Assembly: GCA_039679385.1 (NCBI GenBank)
Contig: JBDKVB010000053.1
Coordinates: 24,586 to 88,585 of the forward strand
DNA length: 64,000 bases
Origin: Armatimonadia bacterium
Lineage (GTDB): Bacteria; Armatimonadota; Zipacnadia; Zipacnadales; JABUFB01
Reading direction: 5' to 3'
Shown here in pieces: positions 1 to 8,655 of this stretch. The number at the start of each line of letters is the position of its first letter. Position 1 is the first letter of the stretch. The notes beneath the pieces are model-generated. The model was not told the origin of the DNA, did not search any database, and saw only the letters and a list, made by a program, of their open reading frames with translations. The position numbers and the translations under genes were made by a program.

Positions 1-1
1 C

Positions 2-322
2 ATCCAGATCGAGACGAAGCTGTCGTCGGTGCGCGAGCGAATCGAGCAGATGCAGGGCCAGATGCGGGTCCTGTCCGATCAGATCGACCTGTGCACCATC
101 ACAGTCAGCTTCTACGAGAAGGGCGAGGCGGCTGTCGCCGCCACAGGCAAGTTCAACCTCGGGTACCACCTGCGCAGTGCTGTCCGAGCCCTCATTCTGA
201 TCCTGCGCGCGCTCCTGACGGCCCTGGTATACGTGATCGTGGTGGGCTGGATCATCTGGCTGCCAACGCTGATCCTTGTGGTGCGTGCGCAGCGGCGGAG
301 TGGTCGTCAGAACGTGTCCTGA
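2..322 (+). CDS. DUF4349 domain protein, C-terminal fragment
   Basis: The reading frame is open from the window edge, so the gene starts upstream. A helical, Gln/Glu/Arg-rich stretch (ERIEQMQGQM...LSDQ) is followed by a short beta segment (LCTITVSFYE) and then one or two hydrophobic segments from about residue 60 (ALILILRALLTALVYVIVVGWIIWLP in outline), ending in a short basic tail. This coiled coil, beta strand and C-terminal membrane anchor is the usual end of DUF4349 proteins, which are envelope proteins of unknown function. The TGA at 320-322 is followed by about 85 bases before the next promoter, so it probably ends its transcription unit. Family assignment is from pattern only, because most of the domain lies outside the window. 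Confidence 0.7.
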   Translation: MQIETKLSSVRERIEQMQGQMRVLSDQIDLCTITVSFYEKGEAAVAATGKFNLGYHLRSAVRALILILRALLTALVYVIVVGWIIWLPTLILVVRAQRRSGRQNVS

Positions 323-407
323 TAGGCCTGGGACCGAGGCCCCACTGGGTGCTTCAGACACCCTGTCCTGGCTCAGATGCGTACACTTCTCAGGAGGTGG
401 GCGCGGT

Positions 408-436
408 TTGACTTGCACCTGTCTATCCCGTATACT
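408..436 (+). promoter_or_regulatory. Sigma-70-type promoter for recJ
   Basis: TTGACT at 408-413 and TATACT at 431-436 are separated by exactly 17 bases. Both hexamers match the housekeeping consensus at five of six positions. Transcription would start near 443, just ahead of the AGGAGG ribosome site at 452-457. The gap between the DUF4349 stop and recJ holds no other gene. Confidence 0.8.
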
Positions 437-468
437 GCGCCAAACAGTGATAGGAGGCCGATTCGCAC

Positions 469-2199
469 TTGGCGATGGCCAGCAGTTCACCCATTTGGGA
501 GGTACGGCCGCGCGATTTCGACTTCGAGGCACGTATGGCCCGCGCCCTGGGGATCCACCCGGCGGTCGCCAGTGTTTTGCGTGGCCGCGGGATCACCACC
601 GTCGATGCCGCTCGTGACTTCCTCAACCCCAGTCTGGACAAGCTCCTCGACCCCTTTGGCCTCCCCGACATGACCGCAGCCGTAGACCGTCTCGCCCAGG
701 CGATTGAAAAGCGCGAGACACTGATGGTCCATGGCGACTATGACATGGACGGCGTCACTGCGTCGGCCCTGATGGTGCGGTTTCTGTCGAAGCTGGGCGT
801 TGATGTCCACTACTTCATCCCTCACCGACAGATCGACCAGTATGGCCTGAGCGTGAATGCCGTACGTCAGGCAGCGCGGCTCGGGGTCACACTGGTTGTT
901 GCGGTTGACTGTGGAGTAACGGCCACAGAGCCGGTCGCAGAGGCCCGACGGCTCAACATGGACGTGATCGTCCTCGATCACCACGAGCCCGGCGACTCTC
1001 TCCCCGACGCCAATGCCGTCGTCGACCCCAAGCGAGCGGATGCGACCTACCCGGAACGCGAACTGGCGAGCGTGGGCCTGGCCTTCAAGACCGCCTCCGC
1101 TGTGTGCCTGCGCCTGAACATTCCCCAAGAGTCCCTGCAGCGGGCCTTCCTCGATCTCGTGTCCCTGGGGACCGTCGCTGATGTGGTGCCGCTGCTGGGC
1201 GAGAACCGTATCATGACCCACTACGGCCTCGCCTCGCTGCCCAAGACTCGCAAGGTGGGCCTGCAGGCGCTTCTGCGGCTCTGCAACCTCAACGGGCAGG
1301 TCCGCTCCTCCGACGTGGCCTTCCGCCTTGGTCCCCGGATGAATGCCGTCGGGCGCATGGGGGACGCGACGGATGCGCTGGAGCTTCTGCTCACGGATGA
1401 CGAGGAGGAAGCCACGCGTCTCGCGCTGGAGCTTGAGCGTGCCAACCAGGAGCGTCAGCGCGAGCAGGAGAACACCTATCGCGACGCTCTGAGGCTGATC
1501 GACGAGCAGGTAGACCTCGACAACGACCGCGTCGTGGTGCTGTCCTCCTCCGACTGGCATATCGGTGTGGTTGGCATTGTGGCCTCGAAGATTCTGGAGC
1601 GCCATGGCAGGCCGACCATTCTGCTGGTCGAGCAGGGAGACGAAGCCCGCGGTTCGGCACGCAGCATCCAGCAGTTCGACATCGCCTCTGCGCTGGACCA
1701 ATGCCGTGACACGCTGCTGCGCTACGGCGGACATGCCCTCGCAGCGGGTCTGACCCTGCGTACCGAGGACCTGCAGGAGTTCCGCACACGCCTGAACCAG
1801 ATTGCTGCCGAGTTGCTTGACCTGGACCAGATTTGCCCGCGGATTCACATCGACGCCGAGTTGCTGCTGGACGAGATTGACGAGGAGTTGCTGGCGGGCC
1901 TTCGGTCGCTTGAGCCCTACGGCCAGTCAAACCCGGACCCGCTGTTCATTACACGGGGCGTGGACGTGCTCGACGCCCGGGCTGTCGGACGTGACGAGAA
2001 CCACCTCAAGCTGTTCGTGTCCCAGGGCGAGCGTCCGGTGGACTGCATCGGCTTCGGCATGGGTCCTGAGCTGCAGCACCTGCAGCGCGGGGCTCTGCTG
2101 GATATCTGCCACACGCCGGAGATCAATGAGTACAACGGTACGCGCGGCCTGCAACTGAGGCTGGAGGCCATTCGCCCAGCCCGAGCCGACGGGGCCTAG
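469..2199 (+). CDS. recJ: Single-stranded-DNA-specific exonuclease RecJ
   Basis: This is the 5'-3' single-strand DNA exonuclease of recombination and mismatch repair, a cytoplasmic DHH-superfamily phosphoesterase using two divalent metals. Visible motifs are HGDYDMDG near residue 90 (metal motif I), VVAVDCG near 145, VLDHHEPGD near 168 (the DHH signature), and RYGGHALAAG near 420, the GGH core of the DHHA1 domain. The C-terminal part is the OB-like RecJ domain. Length (576 aa) is normal. The start is taken as TTG at 469, because AGGAGG at 452-457 lies 11 bases upstream; the in-frame ATG at 475 is 17 bases away and is the alternative. It is transcribed from its own strong promoter and followed after about 90 bases by a nucleotidyltransferase. 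Confidence 0.95.
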   Translation: MAMASSSPIWEVRPRDFDFEARMARALGIHPAVASVLRGRGITTVDAARDFLNPSLDKLLDPFGLPDMTAAVDRLAQAIEKRETLMVHGDYDMDGVTASALMVRFLSKLGVDVHYFIPHRQIDQYGLSVNAVRQAARLGVTLVVAVDCGVTATEPVAEARRLNMDVIVLDHHEPGDSLPDANAVVDPKRADATYPERELASVGLAFKTASAVCLRLNIPQESLQRAFLDLVSLGTVADVVPLLGENRIMTHYGLASLPKTRKVGLQALLRLCNLNGQVRSSDVAFRLGPRMNAVGRMGDATDALELLLTDDEEEATRLALELERANQERQREQENTYRDALRLIDEQVDLDNDRVVVLSSSDWHIGVVGIVASKILERHGRPTILLVEQGDEARGSARSIQQFDIASALDQCRDTLLRYGGHALAAGLTLRTEDLQEFRTRLNQIAAELLDLDQICPRIHIDAELLLDEIDEELLAGLRSLEPYGQSNPDPLFITRGVDVLDARAVGRDENHLKLFVSQGERPVDCIGFGMGPELQHLQRGALLDICHTPEINEYNGTRGLQLRLEAIRPARADGA

Positions 2200-2291
2200 A
2201 TACTCCTGCGGTCTGCGTCGGCCGGGGAACGTCGACGCGCCGCTCCAGTGCTCCGCCTCGGCGCAAGACTCGAGCCTTTGGAGCCGCGAGA

Positions 2292-3311
2292 TTGGCCAGC
2301 GAGATCAGTCAGGCTGTGTTGCTGGTGGGTGGTGAGGGCACGCGGTTGCGTCCCCTCACGTACCGTCGTCCCAAAGCGCTTGTCCCACTGCTCAACGAGC
2401 CCCTTCTGTCCTACGAGTTCCGCCTTCTGGCCCGCTACGGAATCGCCGACGTCATTCTCGCCGTCGGCTACCGCGCTGATTCGCTTCGAGACTCGCTCGG
2501 TGACGGATCTCGTTGGGGTGTGCGGTTGACCTACGTGGAGGATCCACAGCCCCTCGGTACCGCCGGCGGCATCAGGAACGTGGGCGAGCTCCTGCGGGGC
2601 GATTTCGTCGCCATGAACGGCGACCTGGTCTACGATGTTGACCTCGGTGCCGTGCTGAAGGCTCATGCAGACTTCGGCGCCACGGTCACCTATTGCCTGC
2701 GTCGGGTTGCCGATGTGAGCCGGTACGGGCTGATTCGCTGCGACGACGACGGGCGGGTGCAGGCCTTCCTGGAGAAGCGGGCCGTGGATGAAACGGGGCG
2801 CAACACGGTCAATAGCGGACTGTACGTGATGAGTCCCGAGGTCCTTGACTTCATCCCCGTGGCGACCACCTACTCCAACGAACTGGAGTTGTTCCCGGGG
2901 CTGCTGGCGGCGGGGCGTCCGCTCCTGGGGCATGTTCCCGCGCACCAGGGATACTGGGCCGATGTCGGTACTCTGGACTCCTATCTAGAGACCTCGTGCG
3001 ACCTGCTGGGCGGAGCCGTGCCCTGGATGACTGCGACGATCGCTGACGATGCGGTTGTGGACGCTTCCGCCAGGCTCGTGGGGCCGGTGCACCTCGGTCC
3101 CGGTGTGCATGTCGGACCCGATGCGGTGATCGGCCCTGACGTTACACTCGGCCCCAACTGCACGGTCGGCGCCGGAGCCAGTATCTGCCGCAGCCTCCTG
3201 TGGGAGCAGGTGACCGTGGGGGCAGGTGCCAATCTGCAGAACGTCGTAATAGCCGACAACGTCACACTTCCCGCGCATGCCAACCACAACGGCGGAGTGA
3301 TCTGCCCATGA
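2292..3311 (+). CDS. NDP-sugar pyrophosphorylase (mannose-1-phosphate guanylyltransferase-like)
   Basis: It is predicted to transfer a nucleotide from NTP to a sugar 1-phosphate, making an activated sugar for cell-surface glycans. The N-terminal 230 residues are a Rossmann-like nucleotidyltransferase domain with GGEGTRLRPLT and the downstream PKALVPL (substrate Lys), and MNGDLVYD carrying the metal Asp. From about residue 245 the chain becomes a left-handed beta helix with hexapeptide rungs (GPVHLGPGVHVGPDAVIGPD in outline). This two-domain plan is shared by GMPPB-like and GlmU/RmlA-like enzymes, so the sugar and nucleotide are not settled. The start is TTG at 2292, with GGAG just upstream. 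Its TGA overlaps the next start codon (ATGA, 3308-3311), so the two are translationally coupled. Confidence 0.85.
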   Translation: MASEISQAVLLVGGEGTRLRPLTYRRPKALVPLLNEPLLSYEFRLLARYGIADVILAVGYRADSLRDSLGDGSRWGVRLTYVEDPQPLGTAGGIRNVGELLRGDFVAMNGDLVYDVDLGAVLKAHADFGATVTYCLRRVADVSRYGLIRCDDDGRVQAFLEKRAVDETGRNTVNSGLYVMSPEVLDFIPVATTYSNELELFPGLLAAGRPLLGHVPAHQGYWADVGTLDSYLETSCDLLGGAVPWMTATIADDAVVDASARLVGPVHLGPGVHVGPDAVIGPDVTLGPNCTVGAGASICRSLLWEQVTVGAGANLQNVVIADNVTLPAHANHNGGVICP

Positions 3312-4447
3312 ATAGCGATGCCCTCCTGATGATTCCGGGGCCGACGAACCTCCCGATTGAGGTTCAGCGAGCCATCGGGAGCCCGTCGATGTACCATCGC
3401 GGACCCGAGTTCGCCGAACTGCTGCACCGGTGCAACCACGGTCTGAAGACCGTGTTTCAGACCGAGAAAGACGTCCTGATCCTCGCTTGCTCAGGAACCG
3501 GCGGCGATGAGGCGGCCATCGCCAATCTCGTTAGCCCCGACGACCGAGTCTTGGCCATCAACAGCGGCAAGTTCGGCAAGCGTATGGGCGACATCGCTGC
3601 GACCTACGGGGCGCTGGTGACCTGGTTGGAGGTGCCTGCCGGGAAGGCCGCTGAGCCGCAGCAAGTCGCCGAGATGCTGGCCCATCGGCCCTTCAGGGCT
3701 CTGCTTTTCGTCCAGAACGAGACCTCGACCGGCGTCTGCCAGAACGTGGCCTCGCTGGCGAGGATTGCCCAGGACTACCGCTGCCTGACGATCGTCGACT
3801 GTGTGAGCGGCATGGGCGGGATTCCGGTCAAGACGGATGCCTGGGGACTGGATGCGGTGGTGGCGGGCTCACAGAAGGCCTTCATGCTTCCGCCCGGGCT
3901 GGCCTTCGTGTCCTTGTCGGAGCATGCCTGGCAGGTCGCGGAGCATTGCCGCACGCCGAGGTACTACTTCGATCTGCGCAAGGCTCGGGCGTCGCTGGCC
4001 AAGGACCAGACCCCGTACACGCCGGCGGTCAACCTGATGCAGGGCCTTGGCGCCGCCCTCGACCTGATGCTATCAGAGGGCATGGAAGCTGTCTATGCAC
4101 GCCACGCACGGGCAGGGCGTGCCGCACGAGCGGCCATGACCGCCCTCAACCTGGCGCTGTTCGCCGACCCCGCCTACGCAAGCAGTGTTGTGACCTCGGT
4201 CACCTCGCCGGCGGGTCTGGATTCGGGTCAGCTAGTCAAGGGCGTGCAGGCAGGCTACAACATCGTCATCTCCGGCGGTCAGGACGAGCTCAAGGGCAAG
4301 ATCTTCCGCCTTGGCCACATGGGGACTGTGCAGCCGGAGGATGTCCTGCGGACGGTCCAGGCCGTGGGTGAGGTGCTCGTGAAGCTGGGACATTCCTGCG
4401 ACCCGGCAGCGGGAGTCCAGGCGGCCCAGGACGTCTTCAGCAGCTAG
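3308..4447 (+). CDS. Class V PLP-dependent aminotransferase (serine/alanine-glyoxylate type)
   Basis: This is a fold-type I, PLP-dependent aminotransferase of the alanine-glyoxylate/serine-pyruvate group (379 aa). It opens with the family's IPGPTNLP motif; CSGTGGDEA forms the phosphate-binding turn, VDCVSGMGG holds the PLP Asp, and VVAGSQKAF holds the Schiff-base Lys. It begins with an ATGA overlap with the nucleotidyltransferase and ends 32 bases before serA. I infer that it supplies the transamination step after SerA, converting 3-phosphohydroxypyruvate to phosphoserine, since a classical serC is not seen here. Serine-glyoxylate or alanine-glyoxylate exchange is equally possible from sequence alone. 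Confidence 0.88.
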   Translation: MNSDALLMIPGPTNLPIEVQRAIGSPSMYHRGPEFAELLHRCNHGLKTVFQTEKDVLILACSGTGGDEAAIANLVSPDDRVLAINSGKFGKRMGDIAATYGALVTWLEVPAGKAAEPQQVAEMLAHRPFRALLFVQNETSTGVCQNVASLARIAQDYRCLTIVDCVSGMGGIPVKTDAWGLDAVVAGSQKAFMLPPGLAFVSLSEHAWQVAEHCRTPRYYFDLRKARASLAKDQTPYTPAVNLMQGLGAALDLMLSEGMEAVYARHARAGRAARAAMTALNLALFADPAYASSVVTSVTSPAGLDSGQLVKGVQAGYNIVISGGQDELKGKIFRLGHMGTVQPEDVLRTVQAVGEVLVKLGHSCDPAAGVQAAQDVFSS

Positions 4448-4479
4448 CTGCCCATCTTTGGAGGCACACTCCGTCTCAG

Positions 4480-6075
4480 GTGATGGTCATGCCTCGCATT
4501 CTTGCATGTGACAGGGTGTCGGTGGCCGGGATTGAGCTTCTGCGCAAGAGCGCGGAGGTGGTCGAACTCGGGGCTCCGTCGGAGGATGAGTTGATCGCGG
4601 CGCTGGCGGGCTGCGACGGGCTCATCGTGCGCAGCGCGACGAAGGTGACGGCCCGGGTCCTGGAGCACGCTCCCGGGTTGCGGGTGATCGCCCGTGCCGG
4701 AGTGGGCGTGGATAACATCGACGTCGAAGCGGCTACGCGGCACGGCGTTCTGGTCCTCAACAGCCCTGGTGGGAACATTATCGCCGCCGCCGAGCACACC
4801 ATCGCCCTTCTTCTCGCAGCAGCTCGCAACATCGCTCCGGCGGATGCTTCGATGAAGGCCGGCGAGTTCGATCGTAAGCGGTTTGTCGGACGCCAGGTCG
4901 CAGGGAAGACCCTCGGTATCGTTGGCCTCGGCAAAATCGGGGGCGAGGTCGCGCGACGGGCCAAGGGCCTCGGTATGGAGCTCCTGGTCCATGACCCCTA
5001 CGCCTCCCCCGAGTTGGTGGACGGTTTCGGCGCACGGCTGGGAGGCCTTGAAGAGCTGCTGCGGACCTCCGACTTCGTCACCGTGCACACCCCGCTGACG
5101 GAGGAGACGCGTGGTCTGATCGGAGCCGAGGAACTGGCGCTCCTGAAGCCCAACGCCATCGTGGTGAACTGTGCGCGGGGTGGGATCATCGACGAGGCGG
5201 CCCTGATTGATGCTCTCCGGTCTGGACGCCTTGCTGGAGCGGCGCTGGACGTCTTTGAGGGCGAGCCGAAGGCCAACCCGGAGCTGGTCGGGTTGCCAAA
5301 CGTGGTGGCAACACCTCACCTGGGCGCCTCAACCACCGAGGCACAGGAAGCGGTTGCGATCGACGCGGCTGAGCAGATCGTCGAGGTCCTGGCTGGACGG
5401 CCGCCGCGGACGCCGGTGAACGTTCCGGCGCTGTCGCCTGAGCTTCTGACGCAGGTCAGGCCGATGCTGGTCCTTGCCGCACGCCTGGGGCGTCTGGCAG
5501 GTGTGCTGACTACCCGAGCGCCGCGGGAGTTCTCCCTGGTTGCCTCCTCGACCACACCCGATCAGGGCATGCCGCTGATTGCGAGTTGGGCCGTTAGTCG
5601 GCTGCTCGAAGGCAAGACGGACGGCGGTCTGAATGAGGTCAGCGCTCTGCTCATCGCCCGCGAACGGGGTATCCGCGTCTCCTACGCTGTGAGTGGGGAT
5701 GACCGAGGCTACTCGCGGTCGCTGGAGGTCCAGGTCCACTTCGCCGAGGACGCCTATCGCCTGTTCGGAGCGGTCATCGAGGGCTCGCAGCCGCGGATTC
5801 TGGGCATCAACGGTTTCAGTGTTGACCTGGCGCCCGAAGGCGAGTACATGTTCCTGTGGAAGCAGAACCCTCGGGTGCCGGGGTTCATCGGCGCGATCGG
5901 GTCCTTGCTGGGCGAGGCGGGCATTGGGATCGCCAGCATCGAGGTGGGACGCGAGGAGATCGAGGGCCTTGGTCTTCTGGCAGTGCGTCTCCACGACCCG
6001 GTGCCGGCGGAGGTTCGCCGGGCAGTGCTCGCCCTGGACGGCGTCACGCGACTAGAGGTTGTCACTTTCAGCTAG
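4480..6075 (+). CDS. serA: D-3-phosphoglycerate dehydrogenase
   Basis: It oxidises 3-phosphoglycerate to 3-phosphohydroxypyruvate with NAD+, the first step of serine synthesis. It is the long form (531 aa): substrate domain, NAD domain with GIVGLGKIGGE near residues 146-156, catalytic Arg in NCARGGIIDE, Glu in FEGEP, His in TPHLGAST, then the intervening ASB domain and a C-terminal ACT domain that usually mediates serine feedback. GTG at 4480 sits 15 bases after TTGGAGG (4458-4464). The third in-frame candidate, ATG at 4489, gives the more typical MPRILACD start with only a weak AGG ahead; either may be right. It follows the aminotransferase closely, forming a serine-biosynthesis pair. Confidence 0.94.
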   Translation: MMVMPRILACDRVSVAGIELLRKSAEVVELGAPSEDELIAALAGCDGLIVRSATKVTARVLEHAPGLRVIARAGVGVDNIDVEAATRHGVLVLNSPGGNIIAAAEHTIALLLAAARNIAPADASMKAGEFDRKRFVGRQVAGKTLGIVGLGKIGGEVARRAKGLGMELLVHDPYASPELVDGFGARLGGLEELLRTSDFVTVHTPLTEETRGLIGAEELALLKPNAIVVNCARGGIIDEAALIDALRSGRLAGAALDVFEGEPKANPELVGLPNVVATPHLGASTTEAQEAVAIDAAEQIVEVLAGRPPRTPVNVPALSPELLTQVRPMLVLAARLGRLAGVLTTRAPREFSLVASSTTPDQGMPLIASWAVSRLLEGKTDGGLNEVSALLIARERGIRVSYAVSGDDRGYSRSLEVQVHFAEDAYRLFGAVIEGSQPRILGINGFSVDLAPEGEYMFLWKQNPRVPGFIGAIGSLLGEAGIGIASIEVGREEIEGLGLLAVRLHDPVPAEVRRAVLALDGVTRLEVVTFS

Positions 6076-6162
6076 ATCGGGCAGAATAGCTGCTTTGAAC
6101 AGACAGAGGGGGGACCGCCTGCCCGCGGTTCCGCCACGACAGAGATGGGGCCACTGCAAGCT

Positions 6163-6927
6163 ATGCGGATACTCCTGACCAACGATGACGGCATTCGTGC
6201 TCCCGGTCTGCGGGCGCTTGCACAGGCACTCGAGCCGCTTGGCGAGTTGCTCATCCTGGCACCAGAGCGCGAGCAGAGTTGCGCCGGGCACGCCATCACC
6301 CTACACAAGCCCTTGCGTATGGTACCGGCCCGGGTGGAAGGGGTGTCGGCGGCCGCTTTTGCCGTGAGCGGCACACCTGCGGACTGCGTGGTCCTGGCCC
6401 GAGACAACGAACCGGCTCCGCCCGACGTTGTGGTGTCGGGGATCAACGCGGGCGCCAACATGGGGGAGGAGGTCTTCTACTCCGGCACCGTCGCTGCGGC
6501 GATGGAGGCCTGTCTGCAGGGCCTGCGGAGTATCGCCGTCTCCGTCACCGCCTATCATGACTGCGATTACCGGGCTGCTGCGGCCTTCGTCAAGGCGTTG
6601 ATCCCGCGGTACATCGAGACCGACCTGCCTTCGGGCATGTTCCTGAATGTGAACGTTCCGAACCTGCCGCCGGAGGGGATCAAGGGAGTCCACGCTACCC
6701 GCCTCGGCCGGCGGGCCTATGCCAACGTGGTCCAGCGACGTGAAGACCCACGGGGCCGACCCTACTACTGGCTGAGCGGCGAGGTGACCGAGGTGGACAG
6801 CGGGACAGATACCGACATCGGCACCTGCCGAGGGGACATGATCTCGGTCACGCCGGTCTGCTTCGACATGACCGATCATCCGACGATTGAGACGGTTGCC
6901 GGGCTGCTGACCGGGATGCCCTCCTAA
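6163..6927 (+). CDS. surE: 5'/3'-nucleotidase SurE
   Basis: SurE is a metal-dependent nucleoside-monophosphate phosphatase that can also attack short polyphosphate and is linked to stationary-phase survival. The N-terminus MRILLTNDDG supplies metal ligands D8 and D9. S39 lies in PEREQSCAGHA and the Asn ligand in SGINAGAN near residue 95. The 254-aa length is typical. I chose ATG 6163 over the in-frame ATG at 6145 because family members begin at this motif; a GGGG run lies about 12 bases ahead. It lies between serA and a radical SAM gene on the same strand and may share their transcript. Confidence 0.95.
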   Translation: MRILLTNDDGIRAPGLRALAQALEPLGELLILAPEREQSCAGHAITLHKPLRMVPARVEGVSAAAFAVSGTPADCVVLARDNEPAPPDVVVSGINAGANMGEEVFYSGTVAAAMEACLQGLRSIAVSVTAYHDCDYRAAAAFVKALIPRYIETDLPSGMFLNVNVPNLPPEGIKGVHATRLGRRAYANVVQRREDPRGRPYYWLSGEVTEVDSGTDTDIGTCRGDMISVTPVCFDMTDHPTIETVAGLLTGMPS

Positions 6928-7006
6928 GGCTTGGGCGGGCCTGGGCCTGCGGCAGATCGGCTTGCGACGCACCTTGGTAGTCATGTCGGACCCAGGGGGT
7001 GGCGCG

Positions 7007-7912
7007 ATGGGTGAACCGGCCTATCTGGCGCTAGTGGAGTCGGGTGAGCTGGCGGAGCGCGTTGAGGCTCTCCGAGGCCTGATGGCGCCCTGCCGACTGT
7101 GCCCGCGGCGGTGTCACGTGGACAGGATCGCCGGGGAGATGGGTTTCTGCCGAGCGGGACCGGAACCGATGATCTCAAGCTACGGTCCGCACTTCGGCGA
7201 GGAAGCGCCCCTGGTTGGGGTCGGGGGCTCGGGAACCATCTTCCTGACCCACTGCAACCTGGGCTGTGCCTTCTGCCAGAACTACGACATCAGCCGCGAA
7301 GGGCTGGGACACACGGTGTCCATCGCCGAGCTGGCCGAGATCATGCTCCAGCTTCAGGAGCGCGGCTGCCATAACGTGAACCTTGTCACTCCGACGCACT
7401 ATGTGCCGGTCCTGGTGGAGGCCCTTGGGCTTGCAGCTCAGAACGGGCTGCGGCTGCCGGTGGTATACAACTGCGGAGGCTACGAGAGCCTGGAGGCCCT
7501 CCAGCTTCTGGACGGAATCCTTGACATCTACATGCCGGACGCCAAGTATGCGGACCCGGCGGTGAGCGCCGAGCTCTCGGGAGCTGCCGACTATCCCCAG
7601 CGGGCGCGAGTGGCTATTGGGGAGATGTACCGGCAGGTCGGTCCACTGCAGCTTGATGAGCGTGGGATCGCCGTACGGGGACTGCTCGTCAGGCATCTGG
7701 TCCTTCCTGAGGGGCTGGCCGGGACGGCGCGAATCATGCAGTTTCTTGCCGGTCTGGACCGCGAGATGTATGTGAACGTGATGGCCCAGTATCACCCCTG
7801 CTATCGGGCACACGAACACCCACGGATTGCCCGGCGGATCACGGCAGAGGAGTACGAGGCCGCCGTGCGTGCAGCCCGTGAGGCCGGTTTGCACCGCCTT
7901 GACAAGCTCTGA
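7007..7912 (+). CDS. Radical SAM protein, PflX / pyruvate-formate-lyase-activase-like
   Basis: This is a cytoplasmic radical SAM protein (301 aa). THCNLGCAFCQNY contains the CxxxCxxC motif that binds the SAM-cleaving [4Fe-4S] cluster. Ahead of it, CRLCPRRCHVDR and GFCRAG add four cysteines that probably hold an accessory cluster or zinc. The body, with VTPTHY, YNCGGYES and YMPDAKYAD, matches the COG1313 group, which resembles glycyl-radical activating enzymes but whose substrate is generally unknown. The start at 7007 is preferred because AGGGGGTGG (6994-7002) precedes it; the in-frame ATG at 6983 and TTG at 6962 are alternatives. No glycyl-radical enzyme is encoded nearby, so a PFL-activating role is not supported by context. 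Confidence 0.82.
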   Translation: MGEPAYLALVESGELAERVEALRGLMAPCRLCPRRCHVDRIAGEMGFCRAGPEPMISSYGPHFGEEAPLVGVGGSGTIFLTHCNLGCAFCQNYDISREGLGHTVSIAELAEIMLQLQERGCHNVNLVTPTHYVPVLVEALGLAAQNGLRLPVVYNCGGYESLEALQLLDGILDIYMPDAKYADPAVSAELSGAADYPQRARVAIGEMYRQVGPLQLDERGIAVRGLLVRHLVLPEGLAGTARIMQFLAGLDREMYVNVMAQYHPCYRAHEHPRIARRITAEEYEAAVRAAREAGLHRLDKL

Positions 7913-8020
7913 CCGTTCCGGCGGCCTGCGAGCAACCCGCTGCGCAGGCTCTGGGACGACCAAACGTGACGTCGGACCCACGACACGGATGTGAGCGCTA
8001 CCTTCCGGGAGGGCTTACCC

Positions 8021-8548
8021 ATGGCCGGATTCCTTCGTGATCTCAAGCGCCTCAGCGACGATCTCCTGTCGCGAGGTCGCAAGGGCGTAGACGCCGTCGC
8101 CGAGACGATCGACCAACAGGCGGAGATCCGACGGCTGGCGACGCAGATCCGCGCACTGAACCAGGAGCGCGAGGAGCGCGTCAGCGCGATCGGCAAGAAG
8201 GTCTACTCGCTGTATACCCGTGACCGCGTGGCGAACCAGGACATCCTCGCTGACTGCAAGCGCATCGATGAGGTTACCGAGGGGATCTCCCGGCTCCGCA
8301 GCCAGATCGAGTCGGTCCGGCACGGTGGGGCAGAGGCAACGCTGGTCGTCGAGATCAAGGACGACACGCCACTCGAGGGCCCGGCACAGGCTGAAGCCGA
8401 AGCGACCGTGGTCGAGGTGGACACGGCGGCTGAAGCTGAGGAGACTGCGGCCGCCCCTGAGGAACCCGCGGGTGCACAGGACGCGCCGGCGGAACCTGCC
8501 GCCGAGAGCCCTGCGCAGGACAAGGACGCCGAAGCACCTGCCTGTTAG
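8021..8548 (+). CDS. Coiled-coil protein with acidic Ala/Pro/Glu tail, unknown function
   Basis: I do not recognise a family. The 175-residue product has no signal peptide or membrane segment. Residues 1-100 are predicted helical and coiled-coil, rich in Arg, Glu, Gln and Leu ([33 protein letters not shown]), and loosely recall small envelope or phage-shock-type coiled-coil proteins. The last 70 residues are a low-complexity acidic tail of Ala, Glu, Pro and Asp repeats ending in a lone Cys. GGGAGGG at 8007-8013 sits 7 bases before ATG 8021, which therefore outranks the GTG at 7991. It lies alone between the radical SAM gene and pyrG. Confidence 0.75.
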   Translation: MAGFLRDLKRLSDDLLSRGRKGVDAVAETIDQQAEIRRLATQIRALNQEREERVSAIGKKVYSLYTRDRVANQDILADCKRIDEVTEGISRLRSQIESVRHGGAEATLVVEIKDDTPLEGPAQAEAEATVVEVDTAAEAEETAAAPEEPAGAQDAPAEPAAESPAQDKDAEAPAC

Positions 8549-8580
8549 GGTCGCAACCCAATCGGTTGACGGTAGTTACC

Positions 8581-8602
8581 GTGGCCCCCTCTCCGGGGCC
8601 AC
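8581..8602 (+). promoter_or_regulatory. Hairpin in the pyrG leader
   Basis: GTGGCCCC (8581-8588) and GGGGCCAC (8595-8602) form a perfect 8-bp stem with a six-base loop, 53 bases before the pyrG start. No U tract follows, so it is not a clear intrinsic terminator. It could be a weak terminator for the upstream gene or a leader structure. Confidence 0.45.
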
Positions 8603-8655
8603 GTGGTGGGCTGCAAAGGCAACTGACGCACGACAAACACAGAGGGCTGACTTGC

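Noticed and set aside
487..1848. 453-codon open frame antisense to recJ
   Set aside because: Same effect of G+C-rich codon use; recJ motifs confirm the plus strand.
6145..6162. Upstream ATG at 6145 as the surE start
   Set aside because: The family always begins at MRILLTNDDG-like sequence, which starts at 6163.
8566..8594. TTGACG near 8566 as a pyrG promoter -35
   Set aside because: No -10-like hexamer occurs 16-18 bases downstream; the region holds the leader hairpin instead.
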